Source of the DNA: Thermoactinomycetaceae bacterium
GTDB taxonomy: Bacteria > Bacillota > Bacilli > Thermoactinomycetales > Thermoactinomycetaceae
Direction of reading: 5' to 3'
Length of the DNA stretch: 64,000 bases
Assembly (NCBI GenBank): GCA_025449975.1
Contig: JANWIG010000054.1
Coordinates: forward strand, 26,830-90,829
Part shown: one piece after another, positions 35,128-44,161 of the stretch
Numbering within the stretch: the first letter of the stretch is position 1
Layout: each line of letters begins with the position of its first letter
The notes under the pieces: generated by a model
Databases searched by the model: none
The model's input: the letters and a program-made list of their open reading frames with translations, nothing else
What the model was told of the DNA's origin: nothing
Made by a program: the position numbers and the translations under genes

Positions 35128-35873
35128 GTAATCAAACCATCCATTTAATCATTACTCGTCAAGACGGTCCGGATTCACAGCCATATAAAGAAGAGTTTAA
35201 GATTCCTTATCGTCCAAATATGAATGTGATTTCTGCGCTCATGGAGATTCAACGCAATCCTGTCAATGCGGAAGGAAAAAAAGTTTCTCCTGTGGTTTGG
35301 GAATCCAACTGTCTCGAAGAAGTTTGCGGTGCTTGTTCTATGGTGATCAATGGTCGCCCACGTCAGTCCTGTACGGCATTGATCGATCATTTGGAGCAAC
35401 CGATTCGACTCGAACCAATGAGTACCTTCCCTGTCCTACGTGACTTGATTATCGATCGCGGTCGGATGTTTGATGCCTTGAAGAAAGTGAAAGCTTGGAT
35501 TCCGATCGATGGAACATATGATCTCGGTCCTGGTCCTCGTTTGGCAGAGATCGATCGCCAATGGCGTTATGAGTTATCTAAGTGTATGACCTGTGGTGTC
35601 TGTTTAGAATCTTGTCCAAACGTAAATAGCAAATCCAACTTTATGGGACCATTTGTGGTTGGACAAGTGGATCTGTTTAACTCTCATCCAACGGGTGCGA
35701 TGAATAAGGGAGAACGGATTGAAGCTTTGATCAGTGACGGTGGTTTACAAGAATGCGGAAACTCGCAAAACTGTGTGCGAGCTTGCCCGAAAGGAATTCC
35801 GCTGACAACGGCTATTGCGAAAATGAATAAAGAAGCAACGAAGCATTCATTCAAAAAATGGTTGTCCTTCTAA
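35124..35873 (+). CDS. sdhB: Succinate dehydrogenase iron-sulfur subunit
   Basis: A 249-residue electron-transfer subunit. The N-terminal ferredoxin domain carries the [2Fe-2S] ligands in SNCLEEVCGACSMVINGRP and QSC. The C-terminal domain carries the [4Fe-4S] and [3Fe-4S] ligands in CMTCGVCLESCPN and CGNSQNCVRACPKGIP. Its start overlaps the sdhA stop by four bases, and a strong terminator ends the operon. Confidence 0.97.
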   Translation: MSNQTIHLIITRQDGPDSQPYKEEFKIPYRPNMNVISALMEIQRNPVNAEGKKVSPVVWESNCLEEVCGACSMVINGRPRQSCTALIDHLEQPIRLEPMSTFPVLRDLIIDRGRMFDALKKVKAWIPIDGTYDLGPGPRLAEIDRQWRYELSKCMTCGVCLESCPNVNSKSNFMGPFVVGQVDLFNSHPTGAMNKGERIEALISDGGLQECGNSQNCVRACPKGIPLTTAIAKMNKEATKHSFKKWLSF

Positions 35874-35890
35874 CTATAGTGAGCAAATAA

Positions 35891-35930
35891 AAAATCCTTC
35901 CTAAGCTTTACAGACTTAGGAAGGATTTTT
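35891..35930. terminator. Bidirectional terminator sdhB / ypuA
   Basis: AAAATCCTTCCTAAG pairs perfectly with CTTAGGAAGGATTTT and has T-rich tails on both strands. Confidence 0.92.
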
Positions 35931-35932
35931 AT

Positions 35933-36820
35933 TTATTTATTTGAGAAGAAGTCCCCAATTGCTTTGAAGAGATCTTCAAACCATTTAAAGATCGTTTCGA
36001 AAAATCCTTGTGCTTCCGATGAGGAAAGGATGTCACTGATTTTTCCACGCAATTGGTTTAATTGTTCGCTTAGCTGATCAAAGTCGATATCGAGGCTGGC
36101 AAAGTTTTGTGCGTAGGTGACTAAGTTGTTTATTGTTTCATTATTAAGGTTAATATTGAACTCATTGGAAATATTGACAATGATCGCTTTATATTCTTCG
36201 ATGGTTTCAGGTTTTTCTTTGGCAATTTCTTCTTTTAGACGATTTATAAATTGAGCTGCTTTGTTCCCATCTCCCAGTTCTTCAGCTAATTCCGTTGTAC
36301 GAACGATTTCTTCACTCGCTACATTCTTTTTGTTTTCGTCGATTTTTTGTCCTGTAGCCTGCTCAAACGCTTTGATAATCCCGGTTAGACCAGCTGTTCC
36401 AGAGACAGGGAATGGAGCAGTAATATAGATATCAGCGTCTTCAATACCCGCGGTAATAGCTGCGTTGGCATACATACTTTCGGTTACAACCGTTATATTT
36501 TTCGTTTCGACAGCAATTCCTTTTTCTTCTTTGTTAATTGAGATTTTCGCTGAGGAGATCGCTCGTGTACCGATGGTTTGTTTGTCTAAGTATTTGCCAA
36601 GATATTGATGTTCTTCATCATTGGTCACTTCAATGACTTGCACTTGATTTTCAGTGACACCCATTTCGGAAAGGATCGCGTTACGTTGTTCTTGTGTGAG
36701 ATCCTTACCTAAAGTTACAACTGTGTCTGCTTGGTCAGCGGAGACAGTGGCAGGAAGCAATAGCACGATGGCTAAAAATAATGTTAGCCCAATCCTACCT
36801 AGCTTTTTAAAATGTTTCAT
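35933..36820 (-). CDS. ypuA: DUF1002 exported protein, YpuA-like
   Basis: A 295-residue secreted protein with a signal peptide of about 28 residues (cleavage near TVSA-DQ). The DUF1002 region covers the rest, with VVTLGKDLTQEQRNAIL, the central ESMYANAAITAGIEDADIYI and GLTGIIKAFEQATG. A C-terminal amphipathic helical tail ends in FEDLFKAIGDFFSNK. Length and order match B. subtilis YpuA, a cell-surface-linked protein of unknown role. ATG 36820 follows GGGGG by nine bases; a longer frame upstream is not supported. Confidence 0.85.
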   Translation of the reverse strand: MKHFKKLGRIGLTLFLAIVLLLPATVSADQADTVVTLGKDLTQEQRNAILSEMGVTENQVQVIEVTNDEEHQYLGKYLDKQTIGTRAISSAKISINKEEKGIAVETKNITVVTESMYANAAITAGIEDADIYITAPFPVSGTAGLTGIIKAFEQATGQKIDENKKNVASEEIVRTTELAEELGDGNKAAQFINRLKEEIAKEKPETIEEYKAIIVNISNEFNINLNNETINNLVTYAQNFASLDIDFDQLSEQLNQLRGKISDILSSSEAQGFFETIFKWFEDLFKAIGDFFSNK

Positions 36821-36862
36821 TTTGTGAAACCCCCTAATTTGTGAAAGATATACTCGGTTTGT

Positions 36863-36892
36863 AGTACATGTAACCATAGACAAATCTGTCAA
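36863..36892 (-). promoter_or_regulatory. Possible promoter of ypuA-like gene
   Basis: On the minus strand a perfect TTGACA is followed after 18 bases by TGTACT, 43 bases before the start. Confidence 0.45.
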
Positions 36893-37026
36893 TAGTTGTG
36901 CATAATGGGCTCAACTCGCAACTTATAGCAAGACGTACCCAGACGTATCACTCTCTATATACCCGTTTTTCATTGTAACGCTTCTACTAATTTCTGTGAA
37001 TAAGGAATTGGCTGGGATAACATGAA

Positions 37027-37078
37027 TAAAAAATACTCTTCTTTTCATGGATGACCATCGCCATTATGAAAAGAAGAG
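37027..37078 (-). terminator. Terminator of fumarase gene
   Basis: CTCTTCTTTTCAT pairs perfectly with ATGAAAAGAAGAG; on the minus strand ATTTTTTT follows. Confidence 0.85.
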
Positions 37079-37093
37079 CGTTTTTATAAAAGT

Positions 37094-38626
37094 TTATTTA
37101 AAAACAGTCTCTTTAAATTGGGCTAGTTTTTCTAAAGAAGTTTTGTCCACATCCGCATGTAGACTGTTGCCGTGCGAATCCATGGTGACGATCGCCGCAA
37201 ATCCTTCTACATTTAAGTGCCACATCGCTTCTGGAATGCCAAACTCTAAGAAATCCACGCCTAATACTTCCGGAATGCGATCAGCATAGTATTGGGCCGC
37301 GCCACCAATGGCATTGAGATAGACAGCTCCATGTTCTTTTAGCGCTGCTAACGTTTTCGCCCCCATACCTCCTTTACCGATCACAGCCCGAATGCCAAAT
37401 TTCTTAATAATGTCTGCTTGATAAGGTTCCTCACGGATACTGGTAGTTGGTCCAGCTGCCTTGACATGCCATTTTCCGTTTTCATCTTTTAACATCACAG
37501 GTCCACAGTGGTAGATGACCGAGTCTTTTAAGTCTACCGGGGAGTCATGGTCGATTAAGTATTTGTGTAAGGCGTCACGCCCTGTGTGAATCAGTCCATT
37601 TAAGATCACGACATCTCCAACGCGAAGTTCACGAATCTGTTCTTCGGAGATCGGAGTGGTTAAGACAAACTCGCGTCTTCCTTCGCTGACTACTTCGACG
37701 GAAGCTTTTTTGGAAGCGGCTTTTTCTGTTTCTTCTTTATAGATCCATTTGGAGATTTCGCCTGTATTGGCATCTACTTCAACACCTTGACGACGGAAAG
37801 CCCAACAGTTGTAAGCGACGGAAACATAGAAGCTGGCAGGGATCCGATGCATGGATCCGATTTTACAGCCTAGCAAGGTAACGTTTCCACCAAATCCCAT
37901 CGTTCCGATCCCGAGTTGGTTGGCAGTATCCATAATATATTCTTCTAGTGCTGCTAATTCAGGATTTGGATTGGTATCGTTTACGGAACGGAATAGTTGC
38001 ATTTTTGCTAGTTCATAACCTGCTGTACGGTCTCCACCGATTCCAACACCGATAAATCCGGCACTACAGCCTTGTCCTTGTGCTTGGTACACAGCATCTA
38101 AAATACATTTACGGATGCCATCAAGGTCACGACCTGCTCGTCCCAGTGAACCTAGATCACAAGGGAGGCTATATTGAATGTTTTTGTTTTCACATCCACC
38201 TCCCTTTAAAATCAGAAGAACTTCGATATGATCTTTTTCCCACTGATGATAGTGAATGACTGGTAAACCTTCGCCCAGGTTATTTCCGCTGTTTTCACCT
38301 GTTAAAGAGTCGACAGCGTTGGGACGCAGTTTCCCTTGTTTCGTTGCTTCGGCTACGGCTTCGCGAATTTGCTTGGTCATTTCGATTTGATTCACGCCGA
38401 TTGGGGTATGGATAATAAAGGTAGGTAATCCTGTATCTTGACAAATTGGGGAAATATTCTCTTCAGCCCGTTGGATGTTATCACAGATGGTGGATAGTGC
38501 AAGACTGGAACGTGTTCCTTCATCTTCCTTTTCCTGTGCAGCACGAATGGCCTGACGTACATCAGGTGGAAGATTGGTTGACGTTTCGGTAATTAACCGA
38601 AGCATGGATTCTTTAAAAGCTTTCAT
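37094..38626 (-). CDS. fumA: Class I fumarate hydratase
   Basis: A 510-residue oxygen-sensitive iron-sulfur fumarase with alpha and beta domains in one chain. The alpha domain shows the three expected [4Fe-4S] cysteines in ISPICQDTGLP, GQGCSAGFIG and TLLGCKIGSMHR; the beta domain shows GDVVILNGLIHTGRDALHK and AAGPTTSIREEPY. It converts fumarate to malate next to sdhCAB, which makes fumarate. B. subtilis uses the unrelated class II enzyme instead. ATG 38626 follows AAGGAGA by about eight bases; a TTG at 38632 is less likely. Confidence 0.94.
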   Translation of the reverse strand: MKAFKESMLRLITETSTNLPPDVRQAIRAAQEKEDEGTRSSLALSTICDNIQRAEENISPICQDTGLPTFIIHTPIGVNQIEMTKQIREAVAEATKQGKLRPNAVDSLTGENSGNNLGEGLPVIHYHQWEKDHIEVLLILKGGGCENKNIQYSLPCDLGSLGRAGRDLDGIRKCILDAVYQAQGQGCSAGFIGVGIGGDRTAGYELAKMQLFRSVNDTNPNPELAALEEYIMDTANQLGIGTMGFGGNVTLLGCKIGSMHRIPASFYVSVAYNCWAFRRQGVEVDANTGEISKWIYKEETEKAASKKASVEVVSEGRREFVLTTPISEEQIRELRVGDVVILNGLIHTGRDALHKYLIDHDSPVDLKDSVIYHCGPVMLKDENGKWHVKAAGPTTSIREEPYQADIIKKFGIRAVIGKGGMGAKTLAALKEHGAVYLNAIGGAAQYYADRIPEVLGVDFLEFGIPEAMWHLNVEGFAAIVTMDSHGNSLHADVDKTSLEKLAQFKETVFK

Positions 38627-38780
38627 TTGCAATCTCCTTTTCTACACGAGCGTTGCATTTTTTGATCAGGAGAAGGTTATCATGCAACTGCTCAATTTTA
38701 TTCCTTTCACCATATATTATTATACAAAAAAGTAGCGAGATAGGGACAAACTTTCCAGATGATAATGTTAATTATATAGA

Positions 38781-38789
38781 TGTTATAAT
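38781..38789 (+). promoter_or_regulatory. Extended -10 promoter of pxp operon
   Basis: TGTTATAAT is an extended -10 element 40 bases before pxpB, in an AT-rich stretch with a poor -35. Confidence 0.5.
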
Positions 38790-38828
38790 AATATTATTAA
38801 AAAGAGTAGGAATGGGTGAGGTGAGTAA

Positions 38829-39554
38829 ATGGCTTCTTTTCCATATCACATTTCTTCGCTCAACGAATATACGGTGATCGTTGAACTAGGAGATGAGATC
38901 GATGAGCTGGTTCATCGTCGTCTCAAGGAGTTAGCCACATTACTTGAGAAAAGCCCGTTTCCTAGTTTGTTGGAAGTGGTAATGTCTTTTACTAGCCTTA
39001 CAGTTTATTATGACCCGATCGTCCTACGGAGACTCTTTCCTAAGCTGAAATCGCCGACCCAAAAGGTGATTGCTTTTCTTGAACAAGCTTTGGCTCAGCT
39101 TGATCAAGAACCCAATGTGCAGACGAAAAGGGTTGAGATTCCTGTGTGCTATGGTGGAAAATGGGGAGAGGATCTAACCAAAGTGGCAGAATATCATTGT
39201 CTAACCGAAGAAGAAGTGATTGAGATTCATTCGGGTGTGGAGTATCTCGTTTATATGGTGGGGTTTGCACCGGGGTTTCCTTATTTAGGAGGGATGCCCG
39301 AGCAAATTGCTACCCCACGCCGGACGACTCCTCGCTTGTCGATTCCTGCTGGTTCGGTCGGGATTGCCGGCTCGCAGACAGGAATCTATCCGCTTACGAC
39401 ACCTGGTGGCTGGCAAATCATCGGGAGAACACCTCTTCATCTGTTTAACCCTGATCGTCAACCCCCTAGTTTGTTGCAAGCAGGGGATCGGATTCGGTTT
39501 GTGCCGATTACGGAGGAAGCGTTTTGGGAATGGAAGGAGAGGGAATTGGGATGA
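38829..39554 (+). CDS. pxpB: 5-oxoprolinase subunit PxpB
   Basis: A 241-residue KipI-type protein, one of three subunits of ATP-dependent 5-oxoprolinase, which opens pyroglutamate to glutamate. The C-terminal cyclophilin-like core has VGFAPGFPYLGGMPEQIATPRR and GSVGIAGSQTGIYPLTTPGGW, the family marks. GAGGTGAG precedes ATG 38829. It overlaps pxpC by ATGA, and pxpA follows. Confidence 0.94.
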   Translation: MASFPYHISSLNEYTVIVELGDEIDELVHRRLKELATLLEKSPFPSLLEVVMSFTSLTVYYDPIVLRRLFPKLKSPTQKVIAFLEQALAQLDQEPNVQTKRVEIPVCYGGKWGEDLTKVAEYHCLTEEEVIEIHSGVEYLVYMVGFAPGFPYLGGMPEQIATPRRTTPRLSIPAGSVGIAGSQTGIYPLTTPGGWQIIGRTPLHLFNPDRQPPSLLQAGDRIRFVPITEEAFWEWKERELG

Positions 39555-40546
39555 TACGGGTGATCCAACCAGGATTGTTTACAACGATTCAAGATTTAGG
39601 GCGAGTTGGTTATCAGAAATATGGGGTGGTTGTCGGCGGAGCGATGGATTTATTTGCTTGTCGGGTGACCAATCTATTGGTTGGAAACGAGCCAACCGCC
39701 GCTGTCTTGGAAGCTACTTTGCTCGGTCCAACGCTGCAATTTGACAAAGATCTGTTGATTGCTCTTGGTGGCGCCGATTTATCGCCTACACTGGATGGAG
39801 AGCCGCTGCCTCTCTGGCGACCGATTTATGTGCGGGCAGGAAGTATTCTTCGCTTTGGAAAAAGTCGCTTTGGCTGTCGTTTATATTTAGCAGTGGCTGG
39901 TGGTTTTGATTTACCATATATTTTAGATAGTTATAGTACTTATGTCCGTGGAAAATTTGGTGGTCTTTCCGGTCGGGCTCTTCAAAGTGGTGATGAATTG
40001 CCGGTCAAGATCGATGAAACACACCAATGGATGTGGCGTGATCGATGGGCTGCAACGAATGGTCGGTCGTTTGTCGTTGGCGAGCGGTCGATTCATCGTC
40101 GGATTTTTCCGCACTACCAACGCAATCCAGTCATTCGCTTTATTCGTGGTCGGCAATATGATTGGTTTGATCAAAAGTCGAAACAACGGCTGATCGAGTC
40201 CGGTTATCGGGTTTCACCACAATCGGATCGCATGGGTTATCGATTGGAAGGGGAAGCGCTAAGCTTGGAGAAACCGCGGGAGATGCTATCAGAGGCAGTG
40301 ACTTTTGGAACGATTCAGGTGCCAAAGGATGGACAACCCATTGTCTTGATGGCGGATCGCCAGACCACGGGAGGATATCCCAAGATTGCCCAAGTGATTT
40401 ATGTCGATTTGCCGGTGTTGGCGCAAGTGAAGCCAGGAGAAACGGTTCGTTTTGCTGAGGTTTCAAAAGAGGAGGCAGAAGAGCTTTATTTGAATCAAGA
40501 GACAGCCCTACGTATTCTGCAGCGTCTGCCAGCGATTCGTTCTTAA
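39551..40546 (+). CDS. pxpC: 5-oxoprolinase subunit PxpC
   Basis: A 331-residue protein of the KipA / carboxyltransferase-domain family. Seen are the N-terminal RVIQPGLFTTIQDLGRVGY, the middle VAGGFDLPYILDSYSTYVRG and the C-terminal LMADRQTTGGYPKIAQV. The start at ATG 39551, overlapping the pxpB stop by four bases, gives the canonical N-terminus; an in-frame extension to 39524 lies inside pxpB and is unlikely. Confidence 0.94.
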   Translation: MIRVIQPGLFTTIQDLGRVGYQKYGVVVGGAMDLFACRVTNLLVGNEPTAAVLEATLLGPTLQFDKDLLIALGGADLSPTLDGEPLPLWRPIYVRAGSILRFGKSRFGCRLYLAVAGGFDLPYILDSYSTYVRGKFGGLSGRALQSGDELPVKIDETHQWMWRDRWAATNGRSFVVGERSIHRRIFPHYQRNPVIRFIRGRQYDWFDQKSKQRLIESGYRVSPQSDRMGYRLEGEALSLEKPREMLSEAVTFGTIQVPKDGQPIVLMADRQTTGGYPKIAQVIYVDLPVLAQVKPGETVRFAEVSKEEAEELYLNQETALRILQRLPAIRS

Positions 40547-40581
40547 ACGGTTGGAACATTCGTAAATAGGTGGTGAGTGGT

Positions 40582-41346
40582 ATGTTTACCATTGATTTAA
40601 ACAGTGATTTAGGAGAAAGTTTTGGGGCATATACGTTAGGACAAGATGAAGAGATATTGGAGATTGTCACATCCGCCAATATTGCTTGTGGTTTTCATGC
40701 CGGAGATCCATCGACGATGAGGAAAACAGTGGAGATTGCTCTTAAAAAGGGAACGGCGATTGGCGCCCATCCCAGTCTCCCCGATTTGCAAGGCTTTGGG
40801 CGCAGACATATGGCCATTACTCCAGAAGAAGCCTATGACTTGGTTATTTATCAGGTAGGAGCGCTCATGGCGTTTGTTCGCGCAGAGGGAGGAACCGTGC
40901 AGCATGTTAAGCCACATGGCGCTTTCTATCATATGGCGAACCATGATGCTGCTTTAGCGGAAGCGATTGCAAAAGCAGTTTATCGAATCGATCCGGATCT
41001 GATTTTGTTTGGTCAATCAGGCAGCCAGTTAATCATGGCTGGCGAGAAGATCGGATTGCGGGTAGCCAATGAGGTGTTTGCGGATCGAACCTATCAAGAA
41101 GATGGAAGTTTGACACCGCGAAGCTCGTTGAATGCAGTTATTCATGATCTCGAGCAAGCGGTTCAACAGGTGACTCGCATCATCAAAAAAGGAGAAGTGG
41201 AAGCGCTGTCAGGGAAAGTGATCAAAGTGAAAGCAGATACGATCTGTATTCATGGAGATGGTCCACAAGCTTTAGACATTGCCAAACGGTTGCGTGATCG
41301 CTTATTAGAAGAGCAAATCCATTTAAAAGCTGTAGGTAAGAGTTAG
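40582..41346 (+). CDS. pxpA: 5-oxoprolinase subunit PxpA
   Basis: A 254-residue LamB/YcsF family protein. The signature begins [16 protein letters not shown] and continues with [33 protein letters not shown] and [11 protein letters not shown]; metal-binding Asp and His residues lie in these blocks. ATG 40582 follows AGGTGG. It completes the pxpBCA operon and its last four bases overlap the end of the converging zinc-ribbon gene. Confidence 0.95.
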   Translation: MFTIDLNSDLGESFGAYTLGQDEEILEIVTSANIACGFHAGDPSTMRKTVEIALKKGTAIGAHPSLPDLQGFGRRHMAITPEEAYDLVIYQVGALMAFVRAEGGTVQHVKPHGAFYHMANHDAALAEAIAKAVYRIDPDLILFGQSGSQLIMAGEKIGLRVANEVFADRTYQEDGSLTPRSSLNAVIHDLEQAVQQVTRIIKKGEVEALSGKVIKVKADTICIHGDGPQALDIAKRLRDRLLEEQIHLKAVGKS

Positions 41347-41588
41347 TTCTGTTTTTGCCGTTCAGCATGGTGGATAAATAAATCTTCTGCTTCAATCATG
41401 CCACAGATGCCACATTGGACACGGCGCAAAGGTCCTTGGTACTTATATTGTAGTGGGTCGTCTGGAGAAAGATATTCAAGAATCACGCCAGTTTGTGGAT
41501 CTTTTTTGACGGCATGAATGACCTGCTCAATAATATTAAAGCGACTCCGATTGGTTCCACATGCTGGACATAAGTAAGAAGTAGTCAA
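41343..41588 (-). CDS. Small zinc-ribbon protein of unknown function
   Basis: An 81-residue protein with two CxxC pairs, CPACG at the N-terminus and CGICG near residue 60, so it probably binds one zinc ion. The middle contains [24 protein letters not shown] 41588 is the start, seven bases after AAGGAGG. The gene converges on pxpA and overlaps its stop. I do not recognise a function; such ribbons often bind RNA, DNA or protein. Confidence 0.7.
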   Translation of the reverse strand: MTTSYLCPACGTNRSRFNIIEQVIHAVKKDPQTGVILEYLSPDDPLQYKYQGPLRRVQCGICGMIEAEDLFIHHAERQKQN

Positions 41589-41768
41589 GATAATTCCTCC
41601 TTTTTCTAAAATGGGTGGAGATCAGTGATAACTGCAATCTTCGTCTCTCTTGGTAATATAACCCGTTTAGAGTCATTTATCTCAGCAAATTGATTTTCAA
41701 AAAGAAAAAAGATTTTATCCAAGTGATGGCGAAGAGATGAAAGATTGAATAATAGAGGAGGCAACTTT

Positions 41769-43289
41769 GTGACAGACACTAGCTTAATTCTCACTGAATA
41801 CTTATCTATATATCGGGACTGGTCGAAACATTACTATGATTATCTTTCCAATCCATTAAAAGAGAATCTGCAGAAGTGCTTACAAAGCACCAAGGAATTA
41901 TATAATTGGCTCGCTGACCAGCAACGTTACAAGCAAATCAAAGAAAGTACCTCAGAGGAACTTAAAACGTTGGCGCGTTTGATGGAAAGTTACCAAATGG
42001 AACATGTCGAGCTAGCTCGTTTGCTTCGTTTGGAAGGGCGATTGTTAGAGTTATATTTACAGATCCAAAGAGCCAGACCAGCGTTAAAAAGACAATTAGA
42101 TGGGGAAGAAGATACGTATATACGTAAAAAGTTGTGGAAGGAAAGCAAAGAGTTAGGAAAAGAAATCTCTTCTTTGCTGTTGGGATTAAGAGAGGTTCGC
42201 AATCTCACTGTTCAAAAACATGGATATGATAATTATTATACTTGGAGTCTAGCCTATTACGGGCTGTCCGAATCTGAGATCGCTTCTTATCTTCAAATGC
42301 TACAAGAAGTGACAGACCCGCATTATTCAGAAAGAAAAGGAGATGTGGATAAGGAGTTAGGGAAGAAGTTTGATCTGCGTCCAGAGGGCATTCGTTTATG
42401 GCATTTAGAAGATCCGCTGGCGATGGAGGCTCCGTTTACCTATATCGAGCGAAGCAGCTATCCGGTTTTTGATCAAAAACTGATTTCAGATGTGCTCCCG
42501 AAGACGAAAGAGCGTTATCGTTTGACCAATACGGCTGAACTGATCGTGCGCCCATTTCCATTTGAACAACTGATTTCCGGCGAAGAAGAGTTGCGTTTGC
42601 TTGGGGAGCCATTGAGCGGTTCGACTGGCATGAGTCGTTATCTATATGATTTAGGTAGAGGTTTTGCTAGTAAGCTATTACAATCCGAAACCCTGCTCGA
42701 TAAACTGAGAGATTTACCAGCTCACCACGCGATGGGGATTTCTTTGGAACCATTGGTATATCAAAAAGAGTGGTTGCAAGAGGTAGCTGGAGTGCAGGAG
42801 GAAGAGATCGAGAAGTTATCAGATGAAGCATTGCTGAAACAGGCACAGCTGGATCATTTGATGAAGCTCCGTTATTTATTGACCGTAGCGAAATTTGAAC
42901 GCGACTTCTATTGTTTGGATAAACAAGATTGGGGAGAACATTGGTGGCAATTAGTCGAAGAGACACAATGGATTCCTCGCCCCGAAACCTATGACCAAGA
43001 GGAATGGGCGGCGAGTACTTGGATTGGTTTGCTTCAGCCCAATAGCTCACTGCTTTATCTTTGTGGCATCGGATTGGCAATGCAGCTAAGAGAACAGGTG
43101 AGCCAAGAAACCTTGTTTGCTCCGCTGACGGCTACCACGATTGAGAAAATCGCTTCAGAGCTGACAAAGGAACGAACTTTTTCATTGAAAGAAGAAAAGC
43201 TCCGGGATGTTCTGCTCAAGCATTGGCCAAAGCCCGAGCCGAAAAAACCAGCTGCTCGTCCACGTCGACCTGTGACCCCAAAAAAATAA
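41769..43289 (+). CDS. M2/M3-like peptidase homolog lacking the zinc motif
   Basis: A 506-residue, mostly helical protein. Blocks VRNLTVQKHGYDNYYTWSLA and LPAHHAMGISLEPLV align by eye with the M2/M3 peptidyl-dipeptidase fold (GFxNYxxY, and the HEAxGxxL helix after the active site). Where the HExxH zinc motif should stand the sequence reads YDLGR (293-297), so both zinc histidines and the catalytic Glu are missing. The C-terminus is Pro/Lys/Arg-rich (KPEPKKPAARPRRPVTPKK). GTG 41769 follows AGGAGG by seven bases. It is probably a non-catalytic relative; the family call is moderate. Confidence 0.6.
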   Translation: MTDTSLILTEYLSIYRDWSKHYYDYLSNPLKENLQKCLQSTKELYNWLADQQRYKQIKESTSEELKTLARLMESYQMEHVELARLLRLEGRLLELYLQIQRARPALKRQLDGEEDTYIRKKLWKESKELGKEISSLLLGLREVRNLTVQKHGYDNYYTWSLAYYGLSESEIASYLQMLQEVTDPHYSERKGDVDKELGKKFDLRPEGIRLWHLEDPLAMEAPFTYIERSSYPVFDQKLISDVLPKTKERYRLTNTAELIVRPFPFEQLISGEEELRLLGEPLSGSTGMSRYLYDLGRGFASKLLQSETLLDKLRDLPAHHAMGISLEPLVYQKEWLQEVAGVQEEEIEKLSDEALLKQAQLDHLMKLRYLLTVAKFERDFYCLDKQDWGEHWWQLVEETQWIPRPETYDQEEWAASTWIGLLQPNSSLLYLCGIGLAMQLREQVSQETLFAPLTATTIEKIASELTKERTFSLKEEKLRDVLLKHWPKPEPKKPAARPRRPVTPKK

Positions 43290-43329
43290 GGAATAAAAGG
43301 AGAAGCAAACCTTCTAGGCTTGCTTCTCC
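43290..43329 (-). terminator. Terminator of HExxH protein gene
   Basis: GGAGAAGCAA and TTGCTTCTCC form a perfect stem; on the minus strand CTTTTATTCC follows. It overlaps the gene's last codons. Confidence 0.6.
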
Positions 43330-44039
43330 GCTGGTTTACTTGTCTGCTGAATCTTCGCAAAACACTGGCGAATCTGTTTAAAGTGTTCGCGGATTTGGCC
43401 ACGATTCCATCCTTCGTGGCGTAGGAGCAATAGCTGATCCAAAAGAAGGGGAGACCAAGGAAGCTGGAGAATCTTCTGCGTAAAGGTATGTGCAGCGATC
43501 TCTCTTGTACGGGAAAGCGACTTTTTGAGAGTAAAAGGACCCCATTGTTTGACGGTGACCTTGGGGAGGAGTAAGTCGGTACGTCCGAACTTTTTTTCTT
43601 CTAAATAATGAAACCATTCATGGTATAAGTGCATTGCGATCAGGTCTTCTTCCTCGACAGGTTCAAAACATTGTTGCGCAAAAAAAGAACGAAGCTGATT
43701 TAAAGAAGAGTGATAGATTTCAATGGTTGAAGAACGGGGATAATATTGAGCACGAATCCATTCCCCATTCGGATGGCTAGGGCGAAATTGAATCCGAATC
43801 CCGTCAGCAAGTAGCTGATTGCATAGCTTTGTTAAATTTTGATAAGGGGGATACCGCTCGGAAATTTCTTTTCCATATTGCATCGCTGCCTCAATCCATT
43901 CGATCGTTTGCTCAGCGGACACGAAAGCAAAATAATCGTCTTGTTCTAGTTCCAAAAATGCGAGTATTTCAGGAGATAAGTTGGGCCATATTTTCCAAAA
44001 TGATAATAAATGTATTTTTTTTGCCGTTGTGGTGCGCAT
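43314..44039 (-). CDS. Putative metallopeptidase-like protein with HExxH motif
   Basis: A 241-residue soluble protein of unknown family. HLYHEWFHYLEEKKFG contains HEWFH (140-144), a zinc-binding HExxH, and 36 residues after it TREIAAHTF offers Glu180 as third ligand with a following His. It resembles a gluzincin-type or minimal metallopeptidase site, but no assigned family is recognised. It faces the zinc-less M2/M3-like gene across a 24-base gap. AGGA lies seven bases upstream of ATG 44039. Confidence 0.6.
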   Translation of the reverse strand: MRTTTAKKIHLLSFWKIWPNLSPEILAFLELEQDDYFAFVSAEQTIEWIEAAMQYGKEISERYPPYQNLTKLCNQLLADGIRIQFRPSHPNGEWIRAQYYPRSSTIEIYHSSLNQLRSFFAQQCFEPVEEEDLIAMHLYHEWFHYLEEKKFGRTDLLLPKVTVKQWGPFTLKKSLSRTREIAAHTFTQKILQLPWSPLLLDQLLLLRHEGWNRGQIREHFKQIRQCFAKIQQTSKPAEKQA

Positions 44040-44110
44040 CGGTTTTCCTCATTTCCTCCAAAAAGGTTGGTCTGTTAAGAGATATGTTTTTATATGCTTG
44101 ACCCATTACT

Positions 44111-44153
44111 AAAAAAAGTCCTCTGTTCCTATCAAATGGAGTTAGAGGACTTT
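44111..44153 (-). terminator. Terminator of phosphodiesterase-like gene
   Basis: AAAGTCCTCT and AGAGGACTTT form a ten-base-pair stem; on the minus strand TTTTTTTAG follows. Confidence 0.85.
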
Positions 44154-44161
44154 CTTAGGGA

